Shown: positions 1 through 9,306, numbered from the stretch's first letter. The stretch: 64,000 bases of DNA from Lysobacter silvisoli (GCF_003382365.1 NZ_QTSU01000001.1:1984001-2048000), one strand, 5' to 3'. A program made the numbers and translations. Notes: generated from the letters alone by a model not told the origin.

Positions 1-1700
1 CCGACGACGGCCGCGGCATGCCGGTGGACATCCACCCCGAGGAGAAGATCCCGGGCGTGGAGCTGATCCTGACCCGCCTGCACGCGGGCGGTAAGTTCAG
101 CAACAAGAACTACACCTTCTCCGGCGGCCTGCACGGCGTCGGCGTGAGCGTGGTCAACGCGCTGTCCAAGCTGGTCGAAGTGCACATCAAGCGCGACGGC
201 AGCGAATACCGCATGACCTTCAAGGACGGCGACCGCGCCACCCCGCTGGAGGTGGTCGGCACCGTCGGCAAGAAGAACACCGGCACCCGCGTGCGCTTCT
301 GGCCCGACGCCAAGTATTTCGACACGCCCAAGTTCTCGCTGCGCGCGCTCAAGCACGTGCTGCGCGCCAAGGCGGTGCTGTGCCCGGGCCTGAACGTCAA
401 GCTGTTCGACGAGGCCAGCGGCGAGCGTCTGGAGTGGTACTACGAGGACGGCCTGCGCGACTACCTGTCCGGCGAGCTGCGCGAAGGCCAGCCGCAGCGC
501 GAACTGCTGCCGCCGGAACTGTTCGTGGGCCAGCTCAAGAAGGACACCGAGGTCGTGGACTGGGCGGTGGCCTGGGCGCCCGACGGCGAGCTGGTGCAGG
601 AAAGCTACGTCAACCTGATCCCGACCGCACAGCACGGCACCCACGTCAACGGCCTGCGCACCGGTTTCACCGACGCGCTGCGCGAGTTCTGCGACTTCCG
701 CAACCTGCTGCCGCGCGGCGTCAAGCTGGCGCCGGAAGACGTGTGGGACCGCGTCGCCTTCGTGCTCAGCATCAAGATGACCGACCCGCAGTTCAGCGGC
801 CAGACCAAGGAGCGCTTGTCCTCGCGCCAGGCCGCAGGCTTCGTCGAGGGCGCCGCACACGACGCGTTCTCGCTGTGGCTCAACCAGCACACCGAACTGG
901 GCGAGAAGATCGCCCAGCTGGCGATCGAGCGCGCCGCCGCGCGCCTGAAGACCGAAAAGCAGATCGTCCGCAAGAAGGTCACCCAGGGCCCCGCCCTGCC
1001 CGGCAAGCTCGCCGACTGCAGTTCGCAGGATCTCTCACGCACCGAACTGTTCCTGGTCGAGGGCGACTCGGCCGGCGGCAGCGCGCGCCAGGCGCGCGAC
1101 AAGGATTTCCAGGCGATCCTGCCGCTGCGCGGCAAGATCCTCAACACCTGGGAAGTGGCCTCGGGCAGCGTGCTGGGTTCGCAGGAAGTGCACGACCTGG
1201 CGGTGGCGATCGGCTGCGATCCGGGCAAGGACGACATCAGCGGCCTGCGCTACGGCAAGGTGGTGATCCTGGCCGACGCCGACTCCGACGGCCTGCACAT
1301 CGCGACCCTGCTCAGCGCGCTGTTCCTCAAGCACTTCCCGGCCCTGGTCGCGGCCGGCCACATCTTCGTGGCCATGCCGCCGCTGTTCCGCGTGGACGTG
1401 GGCAAGCAGGTGTTCTACGCGCTGGACGAAGAGGAAAAGCGCATCCTGCTGGAGAAGATCGAACGCGAGAAAGTCCGCGGCGCGATCAACGTGACCCGCT
1501 TCAAGGGCCTGGGCGAGATGAACGCCGGGCAGCTGCGCGAGTCCACCATCCACCCCGACACGCGCCGCCTGGTGCAGCTGACGGTGGACGATTCGGCCGA
1601 AACGCATTCGCTGATGGACATGCTGCTGGCCAAGAAGCGCGCCGGCGACCGCAAGTATTGGTTGGAAACCAAGGGCGATCTGGCCACGCTGGAAGTCTGA
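1..1700 (+). CDS. parE: DNA topoisomerase IV subunit B, 5'-truncated by window edge
   Basis: ATPase and TOPRIM subunit of topoisomerase IV, which with ParC unlinks daughter chromosomes. The frame is open from base 3, where DDGRGM precedes the first in-window ATG at 18, so the true start lies upstream. Visible are the end of the GHKL ATP-binding fold (DDGRGMPVD, SGGLHGVGVSVVNALS), the transducer domain, and the TOPRIM domain with EGDSAGG near base 1065 and the metal site DADSDG near base 1275. About 565 residues remain of a protein usually near 630. The GHKL N-terminus is the missing part. ParE rather than GyrB is preferred because the long GyrB insert is absent and the C-terminus ends directly after the KYWLETKG stretch. 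Confidence 0.95.
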   Translation, partial: DDGRGMPVDIHPEEKIPGVELILTRLHAGGKFSNKNYTFSGGLHGVGVSVVNALSKLVEVHIKRDGSEYRMTFKDGDRATPLEVVGTVGKKNTGTRVRFWPDAKYFDTPKFSLRALKHVLRAKAVLCPGLNVKLFDEASGERLEWYYEDGLRDYLSGELREGQPQRELLPPELFVGQLKKDTEVVDWAVAWAPDGELVQESYVNLIPTAQHGTHVNGLRTGFTDALREFCDFRNLLPRGVKLAPEDVWDRVAFVLSIKMTDPQFSGQTKERLSSRQAAGFVEGAAHDAFSLWLNQHTELGEKIAQLAIERAAARLKTEKQIVRKKVTQGPALPGKLADCSSQDLSRTELFLVEGDSAGGSARQARDKDFQAILPLRGKILNTWEVASGSVLGSQEVHDLAVAIGCDPGKDDISGLRYGKVVILADADSDGLHIATLLSALFLKHFPALVAAGHIFVAMPPLFRVDVGKQVFYALDEEEKRILLEKIEREKVRGAINVTRFKGLGEMNAGQLRESTIHPDTRRLVQLTVDDSAETHSLMDMLLAKKRAGDRKYWLETKGDLATLEV

Positions 1701-1792
1701 GCGGCTTGTGCCGCGGCCGCGAACCGGTATCGTGCAGCGATGCCGGTTCGCGCGCAGACGCGGACCCACGCGCCCGCCGCAAGGAGCAACGC

Positions 1793-2089
1793 ATGCCGCC
1801 GCCGCTACCCGCGCCCAAGACCGTCTGGCTGTGGACGGCCATCATGGCCGCCGGCGCGCATCTGCCGCTGATCAGCCTGCTGATGATCTGGGCGCAGGAA
1901 GGCCACTGCGGCGACGGGCTGTGCGGCTTCATGGAATCGGTGTTCGTGTGGCTGCTGTGCGGCTTCGTCGCGCTGGTCGCGGCGATCGTCGGCCTGGCGC
2001 GCGGCGAGCGGCCGCGGTGGCTGGCGCTGGTGGCGTTGGCGACGATGGTGGTGCCGATGGCGGTGTTGATGGGGGTGGCGGCGCTGTAG
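1793..2089 (+). CDS. small integral membrane protein, function unknown
   Basis: A 98-residue protein starting at an ATG with an AAGGAG ribosome site at 1781-1786. It shows three hydrophobic stretches: WLWTAIMAAGAHLPLISLLMI near residues 12-32, VFVWLLCGFVALVAAIVGLA near 45-65, and LALVALATMVVPMAVLMGVAAL at the C-terminus. A short Cys-containing loop (GHCGDGLCGF) lies between the first two. It begins 92 bases after parE on the same strand and could be cotranscribed with it. I do not recognise the family. The good ribosome site and typical membrane pattern support a real gene. Confidence 0.7.
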   Translation: MPPPLPAPKTVWLWTAIMAAGAHLPLISLLMIWAQEGHCGDGLCGFMESVFVWLLCGFVALVAAIVGLARGERPRWLALVALATMVVPMAVLMGVAAL

Positions 2090-2123
2090 GCGCCGCTCGC
2101 CCCGCTCTCCCCTTTGCTTGTCT

Positions 2124-2231
2124 TCCCCCTTTGAAAAAGGGGGATTGAGGGGGATTTGCTTTTCGCTTTGGGGAGAGGCAGAAGCAACAGCAACAGCAAA
2201 TCCCCCCTAGCCCCCCTTTTTCAAAGGGGGA
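2124..2231. repeat. intergenic palindromic element, family A copy 1
   Basis: Two arms of roughly 35 bases face each other. The left arm has CCCCCTTT and GGGGATTTGCTTTT; the right arm has AGCAAATCCCCCC and TTTCAAAGGGGG. The centre carries CAACAGCAACAGC. The same motifs recur at 11110-11213 and, partly, at 23238-23299. It sits between convergent genes (the small membrane gene and the glycosylase), so it may also end transcription from both sides. Confidence 0.75.
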
Positions 2232-2247
2232 ACTAAAGGAGGGGGAG

Positions 2248-3501
2248 CTAAGCGGACGCGAGTGCTTTCAACGCCGCGCGCAGCGGTGCGCGCAATGCAG
2301 CCGGATAGCAGCGCGTCACCGCCACTTTCGGCGTGCCGTGCCAACGCGCGCAGTCGTCGATGGCGCGGGCGATGTCGTCCACCGGCGCGCGTTCGGGCGC
2401 GATGCCCTCTTCCAGGTGCAGGGCTTTGACCTCGAACACGCCTTCGCGGCGGTGCGCCTTGGCGTCCAGGCGCCCGACCAGGCGGCCGCGGGCGAGGATG
2501 GGCAGTACGAAGTAGCCGTAGCGGCGCTTGGCCTCGGGCGTGTAGCACTCCAGGGTGTAGTCGAAGCCGAGGAATTCGCGCGCGCGCTCGCGGTCCCAGA
2601 CCAGCGGATCGAACGGCGACAGCAGCGCGCAATGGGTGGCGCGCAGGCGCCCGGCCGCGGCCTGCGCCAACACCTGCGCATGATCGGCGTGCACGTAGCC
2701 CGGCGCGTCCCAGCCCTGCACCTCCACGCGCAGCAGATCGCCCTGCTCCACCAGCGGCTGCAGGTCGGCATCGCGCAGGCGCGGTTTGGTCCGGTAGTAG
2801 TCGGCGACCCAGCGCGCCTGGGCGATGCCCAGGGCCTTGACCGACTTCAGGATGGTCTGGTGGCGCACCTGGGCGAGCTCGAGTTCGGTGCTGTCCCAGC
2901 CCGGCACTACGGCGCCGGCCACGCGTTCGCTCAGGTCGTACACGCGCTGGAAGTTGTCGCGCCGCGCCACCATCAGTTCGCCCAGGGCGAAGCCGGTTTC
3001 CAGCCAGCGCTTCTCGTCCTTCCAGCCCCACCAGCCGCCAGCGCCGGGCTGCTTGCGCTCGAAGTCCGAGGACTTGACCGCGCCCAGGTCGCGGATGTGC
3101 GCCAGCAGGCGGTCGATCTTGGCGCCGCTGCGGCTGCGGTGCGCCTGCGCGTTGCGGATCGCCCAGTGGTGGGCGCGCTGCGGCATGGCGTTGCGATGCA
3201 GCAGGTAGTCGTCCATCGGCGCGAAGCAGGCCTCGTGCGCCCAGACTTCGAAGATCGCGCGCTCGGCCAGCAGCTCTTCCAGCCAGCGCGACGGGTAGTC
3301 GCCCAGGCGCGCGTGCAGCACCAGGTAGGGGCTGCGCGCGACCACGTGGATGGTGTCGATCTGCAGCAGCTGCATGCGCGCGATCGCGGCCAGCACGTCG
3401 GCCTTGCGCGCGCGTTTGCGCGGCCGCGCGAGCAGGCCCTGCGCGGCCAGGTGCAGCGCGCGCGCCTGCGCCGGGCTCAGCGGCGCCGCGGCCAGGCTCA
3501 T
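2248..3501 (-). CDS. winged-helix DNA glycosylase, YcaQ family (crosslink repair)
   Basis: A 417-residue member of the HTH_42/YcaQ family, known for unhooking DNA interstrand crosslinks and, in Streptomyces relatives, for azinomycin resistance. Family-like features are ARKADVLAAIARMQLLQIDTIHVVARSPYLVL near the N-terminus, the EVWAHEACFAP segment, GWWGWKDEKRWLE, and the LLSPFDPLVWDRERAREFLGFDY block followed by RYGYFVLPIL in the C-terminal third. The ATG start is the second half of an ATGA overlap with the upstream deformylase stop, giving translational coupling. The frame extends further upstream, but those residues lie inside the deformylase gene and are not family-like. Confidence 0.88.
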   Translation of the reverse strand: MSLAAAPLSPAQARALHLAAQGLLARPRKRARKADVLAAIARMQLLQIDTIHVVARSPYLVLHARLGDYPSRWLEELLAERAIFEVWAHEACFAPMDDYLLHRNAMPQRAHHWAIRNAQAHRSRSGAKIDRLLAHIRDLGAVKSSDFERKQPGAGGWWGWKDEKRWLETGFALGELMVARRDNFQRVYDLSERVAGAVVPGWDSTELELAQVRHQTILKSVKALGIAQARWVADYYRTKPRLRDADLQPLVEQGDLLRVEVQGWDAPGYVHADHAQVLAQAAAGRLRATHCALLSPFDPLVWDRERAREFLGFDYTLECYTPEAKRRYGYFVLPILARGRLVGRLDAKAHRREGVFEVKALHLEEGIAPERAPVDDIARAIDDCARWHGTPKVAVTRCYPAALRAPLRAALKALASA

Positions 3502-4304
3502 GGGTCCAGACAGGCGCGCAGCAGGCGTTCCAGCAGCGGCTGTAGGCGCACCGCCACGGCTTCGTCGTAGGCGTAGCTGCGCTCGTCCATGTAGTTGCGC
3601 TGGCTCAGCTCCAACTGCACCGCCTGCACGCCGGTCTCGGGCGAAGCGTAGTGGCGGGTGATGTAGCCGCCTTTGAAGCGGCCGTTGACCACGTAGTCGT
3701 AGTCGCCTTGCGCGGCCAGCAGCGCTTCCAGCCGGGCCTGCAGCTGCGGCGAACAGCTGGCGCCGCCGGAGGTGCCCAGGTTGAGGTCGGGCAGCCGGCC
3801 CTCGAACAGGAACGGCAGGTCGCTGCCCTTGATCGAATGGCCTTCCCACAGCACCACGCGGCCATGCTCGCCGCGAATGCGCGCGAGCTCGGCGTCCAGG
3901 TTCTCGTGATAGGGGCGCCAGTACAGGTCCACGCGCTGCGCCACTTCCTCGGGGGTGGGCTCCTGACCGTCCAGGTACACCGGCTCGCCGGTGAAGCGCA
4001 CCGCCGGGCACAGGCCGGTGGTGTTCTGGCCCGGATACAGTGAGGTGTCGTCGGGCGGACGGTTCAGGTCGACCACGTAGCGCGAGTAGCGCGGCACCAG
4101 GATCGAGGCGCCCAGTTCGCGCGCGAACGAATACAGCAGCGCCACGTGCCAATCGGTATCCGGCGCCTCGCGCGCCTGCGGCTGCATGCGCGCAGCCAGC
4201 TCCGGCGGGATCTGGCTGCCGTTGTGCGGCAGGCTGATCAACAGCGGCGCGCTGCCGCGATGGAGTTCGAAGACCGGTTCGGCCGGCGCGGGGACGTGGC
4301 TCAT
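3498..4304 (-). CDS. hutG: N-formylglutamate deformylase (N-formylglutamate amidohydrolase)
   Basis: A 268-residue cytosolic hydrolase that converts N-formyl-L-glutamate to glutamate and formate in the formimino branch of histidine use. Typical motifs are LISLPHNGSQIPP near residue 23, DTDWHVALLYSFARELGAS near 49, SRYVVDLNRPPDD and LWEGHSIKG. No other hut gene lies in the window, so a role outside histidine breakdown is possible. It starts 5 bases after the S9 peptidase stop and its TGA overlaps the next ATG, so it is the fourth gene of a five-gene operon. Confidence 0.88.
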   Translation of the reverse strand: MSHVPAPAEPVFELHRGSAPLLISLPHNGSQIPPELAARMQPQAREAPDTDWHVALLYSFARELGASILVPRYSRYVVDLNRPPDDTSLYPGQNTTGLCPAVRFTGEPVYLDGQEPTPEEVAQRVDLYWRPYHENLDAELARIRGEHGRVVLWEGHSIKGSDLPFLFEGRLPDLNLGTSGGASCSPQLQARLEALLAAQGDYDYVVNGRFKGGYITRHYASPETGVQAVQLELSQRNYMDERSYAYDEAVAVRLQPLLERLLRACLDP

Positions 4305-4309
4305 GGCGT

Positions 4310-6382
4310 TCAGGGTTTCAGGTGGCGCTGGAAGAAGTCCATGGTACTGCGGTGCACCTGCAGCCAGGTCGCATAGCGCAGGAAGAAGTGGTCTTCGTCG
4401 GGCAGCACCAGGCTCTGCACCGGCACGCCCCGCGCGCGCAGGCGCTCGGCCAGGTCCACGCCCTGGCTGAACTTGACCGCGCGGTCGTCGTCGCCGTGCA
4501 CCAGCAGTACCGGCGAACGCCAGCCTTCCACGCGGGTGACCGGCGAGGAGCGGCCGGCCAGTTCCAGCTCATCGGGCTTCAGGCCCCACAGCCCGCTGTT
4601 GTCGCCGCCCTTGGCGCTCTCGCGCCAGTCGTGCACGCCGTGACGGTCCACGCCGGCGGCGAACAGGTCGGAATTGCGCGCCAGCGCCTGCGCGGTGAGG
4701 TAGCCGCCGTAGGAACCGCCGTAGATGCCGATACGGCGCGCATCGATCTCGCTGCGCGCGGCCAGCCAGGCCTGTGCGGCCAGCACGTCCTGGTATTCGC
4801 TGGCGCCGCGCGGGCCCTGCTGGGCGGCGCGGCGGAAGGCCTGGCCGTAGCCGGTGCCGGCGCGGAAGTTCAGCGCCAGCACCACGAAACCGCGGCTGGC
4901 CAGCCATTGGTTGCTGGCGTAGTCGTTGTAGTAGTAGCTGCTGTAGTGCCAGCCCGGCAGCATCTGCCGGATCGGCCCGCCGTGCACGTAGATCAGCGCC
5001 GGGCGCTTGCCCTTGAACGCAGCCGGCGGGTGGAACACGGTGGCGTGCGCGACCACGCCGTCGGCCGCGCGCAGGGTGATGGTCTCCGGCTCCACCAGCT
5101 GCGCCGTCGGGAAGGCGGCCGGCAGTTGCGCGGGGAAGATGCGCCGCGGTTCGCCGCCGGCGATGGGCATGACCGCGATCGCGGTCGGCCGGCGCGCGTC
5201 GGCGTGGCGGAAGGCCAGCCAGGGCGCGCCCACCAGCGGCAGCGGATCGGTGGCGATCTGGCCGTCGCCGCTCAGGCGTTGCGGCGCACCCTGCGCCGGC
5301 GCCGCGTACAGCTGACGGCGTTCGATGTCGCCGCAGTTGGCGCTGTAGACGAAGGCGCCTTCGCGGTTGGACGCGGCGCTTTCCACCTCGCATTCGCCGC
5401 GGCTCACCGGCACCGGCGCGCCGCCCGCGGGCGAGAGCGCGTGCCAATGCAGCCAGCCGCTTTCCTCGGACGCGAACAGCAGGCGGCCGTCGCGGTGCCA
5501 GCGCAGCGGCTCGGTCACCGCGAACTGGGCGTAGCCGCCGGCGTCGGCGCCGGAGCGGAACACGCGACGCGCGTCGCTGCCGTCGGCGTTGGCCACCCAG
5601 ATCTCGAAGGCGTTGGCCGCGGTGAGGTCGAAGGCCTGGCCCGGCCGGGTGCCGGCGGTGCGCAGGAAAGCGATGCGGCGGCCGTCGGGCGACCACGCCG
5701 GCGCGCTGTCGTTGTTGTAGTCCGGCGCGATCCAGGTCACCGCGCGCGCGGCCAGGTCGAGCACGCCGACGAAGGCGTGATCGCCGCGGTTGCTGACGAA
5801 CAGCAGGCGACCGCCGTCGGGCGAGAACGCCACCGCGCTGTTGGCGCCGCGCGTCTTCAGCAGCGCTTCCCTGCACCACGCCGGCGCGGTCGCGCCGGGG
5901 CGCGCGTAGCAGCTCAGCCCCTTGCCTTGCACGATCAGCGCGTCGCCGCCCGGTGCGAACAGCGCCGAGCGGCCGGCGGCCACGCGCTGCGGCGCGGCCG
6001 AACCGTCGCTGGGCACCCACCACACCGCCTGCTCGGCACCGTCGGGGTCGCCGGTGGGATTGCTGTTGTTGCCGGCCGCGTCGGGGCCGCCGCCGCGCAC
6101 GTAGGCCAGCCAGCGGCCGTCGGCGCTCAGGCTCAGGCCGCTGAGCTGCTGGCCGTCGTCCTCGTCATAAGAGGAGAGCTGGCGCGGCGCGAACTCCGGC
6201 GCGCGCGCGCTCCACAGATTGCGCACGCCGCGCTCGTTCGCGGCCCAGGCGATCACCGGCGCCTGCGCCGCGGCCACTGGCGCGTCGGGCTGCGGCGCGC
6301 CGATCAGGTCGGCGATCTCCATGCCCTGCGCCATCGGCGCGGCCAGCGCACCGATCAAGCCCCATACCCACCGTTGCTTCAT
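4310..6382 (-). CDS. S9 family peptidase (prolyl oligopeptidase type), exported
   Basis: A 690-residue serine peptidase. An N-terminal signal peptide (MKQRWVWGLIGALAAPMAQG) points to the periplasm. A TolB/WD40-like beta-propeller follows, with repeated SADGRW, SPDGGR and SPDGRRIAF motifs over roughly residues 50-400. The C-terminal alpha/beta-hydrolase domain carries the nucleophile in GGSYGGY (Ser about 557), an HGDDDRAV motif holding the acid near 632 and the histidine in DEDHFF (about 665). Members usually act as oligopeptidases or dipeptidyl/acylaminoacyl peptidases. It follows the glutathione reductase by 46 bases. Neighbours that handle amino acids fit a peptide-scavenging role, but the substrate cannot be read. 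Confidence 0.92.
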   Translation of the reverse strand: MKQRWVWGLIGALAAPMAQGMEIADLIGAPQPDAPVAAAQAPVIAWAANERGVRNLWSARAPEFAPRQLSSYDEDDGQQLSGLSLSADGRWLAYVRGGGPDAAGNNSNPTGDPDGAEQAVWWVPSDGSAAPQRVAAGRSALFAPGGDALIVQGKGLSCYARPGATAPAWCREALLKTRGANSAVAFSPDGGRLLFVSNRGDHAFVGVLDLAARAVTWIAPDYNNDSAPAWSPDGRRIAFLRTAGTRPGQAFDLTAANAFEIWVANADGSDARRVFRSGADAGGYAQFAVTEPLRWHRDGRLLFASEESGWLHWHALSPAGGAPVPVSRGECEVESAASNREGAFVYSANCGDIERRQLYAAPAQGAPQRLSGDGQIATDPLPLVGAPWLAFRHADARRPTAIAVMPIAGGEPRRIFPAQLPAAFPTAQLVEPETITLRAADGVVAHATVFHPPAAFKGKRPALIYVHGGPIRQMLPGWHYSSYYYNDYASNQWLASRGFVVLALNFRAGTGYGQAFRRAAQQGPRGASEYQDVLAAQAWLAARSEIDARRIGIYGGSYGGYLTAQALARNSDLFAAGVDRHGVHDWRESAKGGDNSGLWGLKPDELELAGRSSPVTRVEGWRSPVLLVHGDDDRAVKFSQGVDLAERLRARGVPVQSLVLPDEDHFFLRYATWLQVHRSTMDFFQRHLKP

Positions 6383-6428
6383 GCCGTGCTCCCGATCCTT
6401 GTTTGCAGGTTGCGGTGCGGTGCCGCGC

Positions 6429-7790
6429 TCAGCGCATCAGCACCACTTCTTCGGCGCTGGTCGGGTGAATGGCCACCGTCTCGCGCAAGTCGTCCAGAGT
6501 GATGCCGCGTTTGATCGCCACGGCATACCCCTGCAGGATTTCGTCGGCGGCCTCGCCGAGCAAGTGCAGGCCGACCACCTGCCTTTCGGCACCCACGCAC
6601 ACCAGTTTGAACAAGCTGCGCTGCGGCGAATTGGCCAAAGCGTGCAACATCGGCCGGAAGCCGGCGCGGTACACGTGCACCTCGTCGCCGTGGCGCTCGC
6701 GCGCCTGCGCCTCGGTCAGGCCGACCTTGCCCAATGGCGGATGCGAGAAGGTCACGGTGGGAATGTCGCGCTGGTCGAGCACGCTGCTGGAACCGCCGTA
6801 CAAACGGTCCATGAGCCGGCGCGCGGCGGCGATCGCCACCGGCGTCAAGGCGAGGTTCGCGGTCACGTCGCCCACCGCATGGATGCCGGCCACGTTGGTG
6901 GCGTGGCGCTCGTCGACCTGCACATAGCCGTCGGCATCGGTGGCCACGCCGGCGGCGGCCAGGTCCAGGGAGGCGGTGTTGGCGCGGCGGCCGGTGGCGA
7001 ACAGCAGGCGGTCGTAGGGTTCGCTGAGGCGGCCGTCGCGGTCGCGCAGGCGCAGGCCGTCGCCGTCGCACTCGACCGCGGCCAGGTGATGGCCGAACTC
7101 GATGTGCACGCCGGCGTGGCGGTAGTCCTCGGCCAGTTGCTCGACCAGCTCCACGTCGAAACCGTCGAGCAGGCGGCCGCGCACCAGCAGATCGACGCGG
7201 CTGCCCAGGGCCTGCAGCAATCCCGCCAACTCCACGCCGATGTAGCCGCCGCCGACCACGGCCACGCGCGCGGGCGCCGCGGTCCACTGGAAGAAATCGT
7301 CGGACACGCCGCCCAGCTCGGCGCCGGGCAGGTCCGGCCGCACGGGGTGGCCGCCGGTGGCGATCAGTATCTGCGAGGCGCTCAAGCGCACGCCGTCCAT
7401 GCATTCGATGGTGCGCGCGTCGATGAACCTGGCCCGCATCGGCGCCAGCACGATGCCGGCCGCGTCCAGGCGGTGGCGGTAGCTGTCGTGGATGCCGGCG
7501 ATGTAGCGCTGGCGGTGGGCGATGAAGGTCGGCCAGTCCAGCGACGGCGAGTCGGCCACGTCGAAGCCCAGGTCGCGCGCCATGCGCAGGCGGCCGGCGA
7601 CTTCGGCGGCCAGCCACATCGCCTTCTTCGGCACGCAGCCCACGTTGACGCAGGTGCCGCCGAGCAGATGCGGTTCCAGCAGGGCCACGCGCGCACCGTG
7701 CTGGGCCGCGCGGAACGCGCCGGCGAGACCGCCGGAGCCGCCGCCGATCACGATCAGGTCGAAGTCGCGCTGCGGGTCGCTGGCGCTCAT
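6429..7790 (-). CDS. gor: glutathione-disulfide reductase
   Basis: A 453-residue class I pyridine nucleotide-disulfide oxidoreductase. In order: FAD-binding IGGGSGGLAGA at about residue 15, the redox-active disulfide GGTCVNVGCVPKK (Cys47/Cys52), the NAD(P)H dinucleotide site VVGGGYIGVELAG, the FAD contact GIHAVGDV, and the dimer-interface HP motif in AIHPTSAEE near the C-terminus, which distinguishes glutathione reductase from lipoamide dehydrogenase less well than from mercuric reductase. Length and the VNVGCVPKK form fit Gor. Its ATG overlaps the stop of the upstream dehydrogenase (ATGA at 7787-7790). Confidence 0.9.
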   Translation of the reverse strand: MSASDPQRDFDLIVIGGGSGGLAGAFRAAQHGARVALLEPHLLGGTCVNVGCVPKKAMWLAAEVAGRLRMARDLGFDVADSPSLDWPTFIAHRQRYIAGIHDSYRHRLDAAGIVLAPMRARFIDARTIECMDGVRLSASQILIATGGHPVRPDLPGAELGGVSDDFFQWTAAPARVAVVGGGYIGVELAGLLQALGSRVDLLVRGRLLDGFDVELVEQLAEDYRHAGVHIEFGHHLAAVECDGDGLRLRDRDGRLSEPYDRLLFATGRRANTASLDLAAAGVATDADGYVQVDERHATNVAGIHAVGDVTANLALTPVAIAAARRLMDRLYGGSSSVLDQRDIPTVTFSHPPLGKVGLTEAQARERHGDEVHVYRAGFRPMLHALANSPQRSLFKLVCVGAERQVVGLHLLGEAADEILQGYAVAIKRGITLDDLRETVAIHPTSAEEVVLMR

Positions 7791-9079
7791 GCGAAACGCT
7801 CCGGTCGGTAGGGCTGGGGATCGATGGCCGGGGCGCGGTCCAGCATCAGGTCGGCCAGCAACTGGCCGCTGCCCACGCTCATGCTCACGCCCATCATGCC
7901 GTGGCCGGTGGACAGCCATAGGCCGTCGCGGCCGGGCACGCGGCCGATCAAGGGAATGTCGTCGCTGCTCATCGGCCGCCAGCCGTACCAGCGCTCGCGC
8001 TCGACCGGACCGACCGGCGCGTGCAGGTATTCGGCGGCGCCGCGCTCCAACGCGGCCAGGCGGCGCGGGTTGAGGCTGTCGTCGTAGCCGGAGAATTCCA
8101 TGGTGCTGCCCAGGCGGTAGCCGCTGTCCCAGGCGGTCACGCAGACCTTGCGCTCGCGCAGCACCACCGGCCGCCGCGGCACCTGGGCGGGACGGTCGTA
8201 GGTGATCGAATAGCCCTTGCCGGGCTGGATCGCACGCTTCAGCGACGGCAGGCCGATGGCGTCGGACAGCTGCGGCGACCACGCGCCCAGCGCCAGCACC
8301 ACGTCCTTGGCGCGCAGCTCGCCCTGGCTGCTGCGCAGGCGGCAGGCGTCGCCATCGCGGTCCAGGCCTTGCACGCGGCAGTGCTCGACGATGACGCCGC
8401 CGCGCCCGCGCACCGCCTTGGCCAGCGCATCCACATAGCGATCCGGGCGCAGCACGGCGTCGTGCTCGAAACAGATCGCCCCGGCCAGGCCCGGCTTGAA
8501 CGCGGAATCGCGCGCTTCGTAAGTACGCCCATCGACGACCTCCACGCGCACGCCCAGTTCGCGCAGCAGGTCCAGTTCGATCTGGCCGGCGGCGAAAGCG
8601 CGCTCGTCGCGGAAGATGTAGTCCACGCCGGTCTGGGCGAACTCGCATTCCAGGCCGTAATCGGCCACCCATTGCTGCAAGCGCTCGCGCGAGTCGTTGA
8701 GCAGCGCCGATTTCGCCAGCGCGCTGCTGCGCCAGTCACGCGCATTGCAGCGCAGGGCGAAACGCAGCAGCCAGCCCCACAGGCGCGGGTCCAGGCGCGG
8801 ATGCACGTACAGCGGCGCGTCGGGCGTGAGCATCCAGCGCAGCGCCAGCGCGATCACGCCGGGCGCGGCCAGCGGCGTGGCGTGGCTGGGGGTGATGGTG
8901 CCGCAGTTGCCGTGCGAACTGCCGCTGCCCAGGGTGTTGGCCTCCAGCACCTGCACGCTGCGGCCGGCTTGCAGCAGGGCCAGCGCGGCGGTCAGACCGA
9001 TCACGCCGCCGCCGACGACCGCCACATCGGTGGCGCGCAGCGCGTCTGCGCCGGGAGTGTGTGGATCGTGGCTGGACAA
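7787..9079 (-). CDS. FAD-dependent D-amino-acid dehydrogenase-like oxidoreductase (DadA/DAO fold)
   Basis: About 430 residues if translation begins at a TTG at 9079. The frame is open to 9286, but the extra residues are not family-like and lie in the divergent promoter region. No strong ribosome site is seen, and a GTG a few codons before the Rossmann motif is an alternative. The fold is clear: VAVVGGGVIGLTAALALLQAG, SGSSHGNCGTI, and the C-terminal GWRPMSSDDIPLIGRV plus STGHGMMGVSMSVGSGQLLADL. The family oxidises D-amino acids, glycine or D-hydroxyproline and passes electrons to the respiratory chain; the substrate cannot be fixed here. It heads the operon that continues with gor. Confidence 0.82.
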   Translation of the reverse strand: MSSHDPHTPGADALRATDVAVVGGGVIGLTAALALLQAGRSVQVLEANTLGSGSSHGNCGTITPSHATPLAAPGVIALALRWMLTPDAPLYVHPRLDPRLWGWLLRFALRCNARDWRSSALAKSALLNDSRERLQQWVADYGLECEFAQTGVDYIFRDERAFAAGQIELDLLRELGVRVEVVDGRTYEARDSAFKPGLAGAICFEHDAVLRPDRYVDALAKAVRGRGGVIVEHCRVQGLDRDGDACRLRSSQGELRAKDVVLALGAWSPQLSDAIGLPSLKRAIQPGKGYSITYDRPAQVPRRPVVLRERKVCVTAWDSGYRLGSTMEFSGYDDSLNPRRLAALERGAAEYLHAPVGPVERERWYGWRPMSSDDIPLIGRVPGRDGLWLSTGHGMMGVSMSVGSGQLLADLMLDRAPAIDPQPYRPERFA

Positions 9080-9306
9080 AATACGCGCTCGATTCGACCG
9101 GAAATCCGGAAGTGTGATCGTAATCAGGTTGCGAGCTGCGTGGTCCGGTTGCGCGACGCGACGCTGCGTTCCAGCGCGCCCTACGGTTCCAGTCGTCCAC
9201 GGCGACACGCGATGGAATCGTACTCGCCCGCACACGTTGTGGATCCAAACAGTACCGGATGTTGAAGCGTTCCACCAATCACTCAAGGACCCGGGAGACT
9301 CGCGCC

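Noticed and set aside
4322-6502. A 726-codon plus-strand frame opposite the S9 peptidase
   Set aside because: Antisense shadow with His/Arg/Gln-rich sequence and no domain.
9080-9286. N-terminal extension of the D-amino-acid dehydrogenase
   Set aside because: The residues are not family-like and the span is the divergent promoter region for the M4 protease; a TTG near the Rossmann motif fits better.
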